NCBI RefSeq assembly: GCF_900102005.1
Contig: NZ_LT627736.1
Span: 682,001 to 746,000 of the forward strand
Length of the DNA: 64,000 nt
Origin: Microbacterium sp. LKL04
GTDB lineage: Bacteria; Actinomycetota; Actinomycetes; Actinomycetales; Microbacteriaceae
Direction of reading: 5' to 3'
Below, in pieces: positions 62,902 to 64,000 of the stretch. The notes under the pieces are model-generated. The model saw only the letters and a program-made list of their open reading frames with translations. It was not told where the DNA came from and ran no database searches. Within the stretch, counting starts at the first letter, position 1, and the number at the start of each line of letters is the position of its first letter. A program made the position numbers and the translations under genes.

Positions 62902-62945
62902 TGCAAAGAAACGCTTGCAAAGACAAACTTGCAAAGATATCTTTG
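62902..62945 (+). promoter_or_regulatory. Direct-repeat and palindrome operator over the regulator promoter
   Basis: TGCAAAGA occurs three times at exactly 14-base steps (62902, 62916, 62930). The third copy is part of a perfect 14-bp palindrome CAAAGATATCTTTG at 62932-62945. The promoter TTGCAA (62915-62920), 17-base spacer, TATCTT (62938-62943) lies inside this array, so binding would block it. Confidence 0.65.
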
Positions 62946-62949
62946 GAAC

Positions 62950-63552
62950 ATGACAGAGACACCGAAGCGGCGTGAAGACCGCAGTCTGGATGCCGGGGCC
63001 CTCCGTGCCCTCGCTCACCCGCTCCGCGTGCAGCTCTTCGACATCCTGTCGCAGTACGGGCCCCAGACCGCGAGTTCGCTGGCCGAGCGCACCGGGGAGT
63101 CGTCGGGCGCCACCAGCTACCACTTGCGGGCGCTGGCGAAGCAGGACCTCATCCGCGAGATCCCCGATCGGGGGTCGGCGCGTGAACGCTGGTGGGAGCG
63201 TGCCGACAAGTCGGTGTCATTCGACAGTCCTGAGGCGATGGCCTCGCCCGCAGGGCGCTCCGCGACCCAGTTGATCATGAACGAGTTCCTCGGACGCCGT
63301 CAGCAGCAGCTCATGCGGCACGTGAACGAGGCCATCGCCGATCCGGACAAAGAGGACGATGTCGCCGCCATCATCTCCACCGCCAACATTCATCTGACCC
63401 CTGATCAGGCGAAGGACATGATCCGGCGCCTGTCCGAGATCGTCGACGAGGTCGTCGCCTCAGCGCGCGGCCATGAGGAAGACCCCGACCGCTTGCCGTT
63501 CACCGTCCGGGTGGACGCATTCGCACTGCCCGAGGACGGAGACGGACGATGA
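62950..63552 (+). CDS. Winged-helix (ArsR-like) transcriptional regulator
   Basis: 200 aa. N-terminal winged helix-turn-helix (ALRALAHPLRVQLFDILSQYGPQTASSLAERTGESSGATSYHLRALAKQDLI, about 17-67), followed by RGSARERWWE and a helical C-terminal half of about 110 residues not typical of short ArsR sensors. No metal-binding cysteines. It resembles the HTH_20 group. The ATG lies six bases after its -10 box, so the mRNA is leaderless, and the operator over that box suggests autoregulation. It overlaps the next small gene by four bases. Confidence 0.92.
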   Translation: MTETPKRREDRSLDAGALRALAHPLRVQLFDILSQYGPQTASSLAERTGESSGATSYHLRALAKQDLIREIPDRGSARERWWERADKSVSFDSPEAMASPAGRSATQLIMNEFLGRRQQQLMRHVNEAIADPDKEDDVAAIISTANIHLTPDQAKDMIRRLSEIVDEVVASARGHEEDPDRLPFTVRVDAFALPEDGDGR

Positions 63553-63764
63553 CCACGATCACGATCCCCACGCTGGACGTCACCGTCCGGCCCACACGGC
63601 TCGAGGCCGCGCTGTGGGCGGCGACGACGTCGGTTCAGGCTGCTGTCGCCGCGCGGATGCTGCGTCGCGCCGATCAGGCGGTCGCTCGCTCAGCGGCCGA
63701 GGAGCGCAGGGACAATACGCGTGCGGACGTCCTCGCCCACATCGCGCGTCACCCGCGAAGCTGA
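63549..63764 (+). CDS. Small protein of unknown function co-transcribed with the regulator
   Basis: 71 aa, not recognised. Begins MTTITIPTLDVTVRPTRLEAALWAATTSVQAAVAARMLRRADQ, a short beta-like start then an alanine-rich helix (about 18-45) with an arginine-rich second half. Not a membrane protein by eye. The ATG overlaps the regulator stop (ATGA), so it is translated with it. It may be a partner or target of the regulator; this is context only. Confidence 0.75.
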   Translation: MTTITIPTLDVTVRPTRLEAALWAATTSVQAAVAARMLRRADQAVARSAAEERRDNTRADVLAHIARHPRS

Positions 63765-63771
63765 GCCGGAT

Positions 63772-64000
63772 TCAGGACATGCCGTCGTCGTCGAGGTGAC
63801 CGACGACGACCTCGCCCTCGCGGTCCACGCGGACGACGACGCCCGTCTCGAGTTCCGCCACGGGGCGACCCTCGAGCCAGGTCAGCGTCCATCGCGGTCG
63901 CGGCTGCCCGAGCGGGTCCTGATCCACGGATGCGTCGACGGCCGCGATCTGCTCGCGGAGGATCTCCGGCACGGCGGACGGCGGCTGGTCGCCGCTCGTC
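63772..64000 (-). CDS. Hypothetical protein, C-terminal part (runs off the window)
   Basis: The minus-strand frame is open from the window edge to the stop at 63772. A GTG at 63972 could be the start (66 aa: MPEILREQIAAVDASVDQDPLG...), but the frame stays open upstream, so the gene may begin outside. The visible part has RWTLTWLEGRPVAELETGVVVRVDREGEVVVGHLDDDG, a beta-rich, acidic segment that I do not recognise. Convergent with the small gene ending at 63764. Confidence 0.6.
   Translation of the reverse strand, partial: TSGDQPPSAVPEILREQIAAVDASVDQDPLGQPRPRWTLTWLEGRPVAELETGVVVRVDREGEVVVGHLDDDGMS

Noticed and set aside
1..64000. CRISPR arrays, prophage, insertion sequences, integrative elements near the tRNAs
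   Set aside because: No spaced repeats, no transposase, integrase or phage genes were seen, and no duplicated tRNA ends flank any segment.

Overview
The window is a stretch of high-GC chromosome from an actinobacterium. RbpA, OpcA, PafB/PafC, a CGNR regulator, type-B L31 and the order tpiA-secG-rbpA-pgl-opcA-zwf-tal-tkt all point to Actinobacteria. Protein style, with strong GTG use and KAP-rich tails, suggests the family Microbacteriaceae, probably Microbacterium or a close relative. The genus is an inference. The region is dense core genome: about 70 protein genes, three tRNAs, short gaps, no insertion sequence, prophage, CRISPR array or rRNA, and no patch of clearly foreign composition.

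Layout. 1-7.2 kb: end of tpiA, secG and rbpA, then on the minus strand a tightly overlapped pentose-phosphate operon tkt-tal-zwf-opcA-pgl. 7.4-9.8 kb: haem A synthesis genes ctaB and ctaA on opposite strands with a small membrane gene between them. 10-14.1 kb: suf operon sufB-sufD-Rieske-sufC-sufT, lacking sufS and sufU. 14.1-19.1 kb: ferric-siderophore uptake operon (lipoprotein, two permeases, ATPase, siderophore-interacting reductase) behind a DtxR/IdeR-type iron box. 19.3-23.7 kb: an ABC-F protein, a SURF1 operon with three small unknowns, and fabG. 23.7-28.8 kb: hydrolase, serB, divergent glgC/glgA for glycogen synthesis, an ABC ATPase and rpmE2. 28.8-32.7 kb: exonuclease, hydrolase, divergent CGNR regulator and EamA exporter, Lrp-type regulator. 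32.9-37.5 kb: branched-chain 2-oxo acid dehydrogenase E1 alpha, E1 beta and E2, then acyl-CoA dehydrogenase. 37.5-43.9 kb: phosphatase, sirtuin, SPOUT methyltransferase, SGNH hydrolase, an SF2 helicase and a ferritin-like/VIT1 fusion. 44-46.3 kb: tRNA-Leu, M20 peptidase, uppP. 46.3-55.5 kb: PAC2, HAD, trmI, FKBP lipoprotein, pafB, pafC, tatA, tatC, helY. 55.5-60.2 kb: tRNA-Gly, tRNA-Pro, trigger factor, clpP1, clpP2, clpX. 60.2-64 kb: RibD-like reductase, M3 oligopeptidase, a winged-helix regulator with a repeat operator, two small unknowns.

The genes are mostly housekeeping: NADPH and pentose supply, haem-copper oxidase assembly, Fe-S assembly next to iron uptake, glycogen storage, branched-chain acid breakdown, Tat export, and protein folding and turnover. 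Two patterns stand out. At least sixteen genes have a TANNNT hexamer exactly 6-7 bases before an ATG or GTG, which implies widespread leaderless transcription. The PAC2-trmI-FKBP-pafBC-tatAC-helY block matches the known flanks of the actinobacterial Pup-proteasome locus, but mpa, dop, pup, prcBA and pafA are missing from between them. I found no convincing unknown multi-gene system. The best leads are these two patterns, the lysine/alanine tail on trigger factor, and the 14-bp periodic operator at about 62.9 kb.
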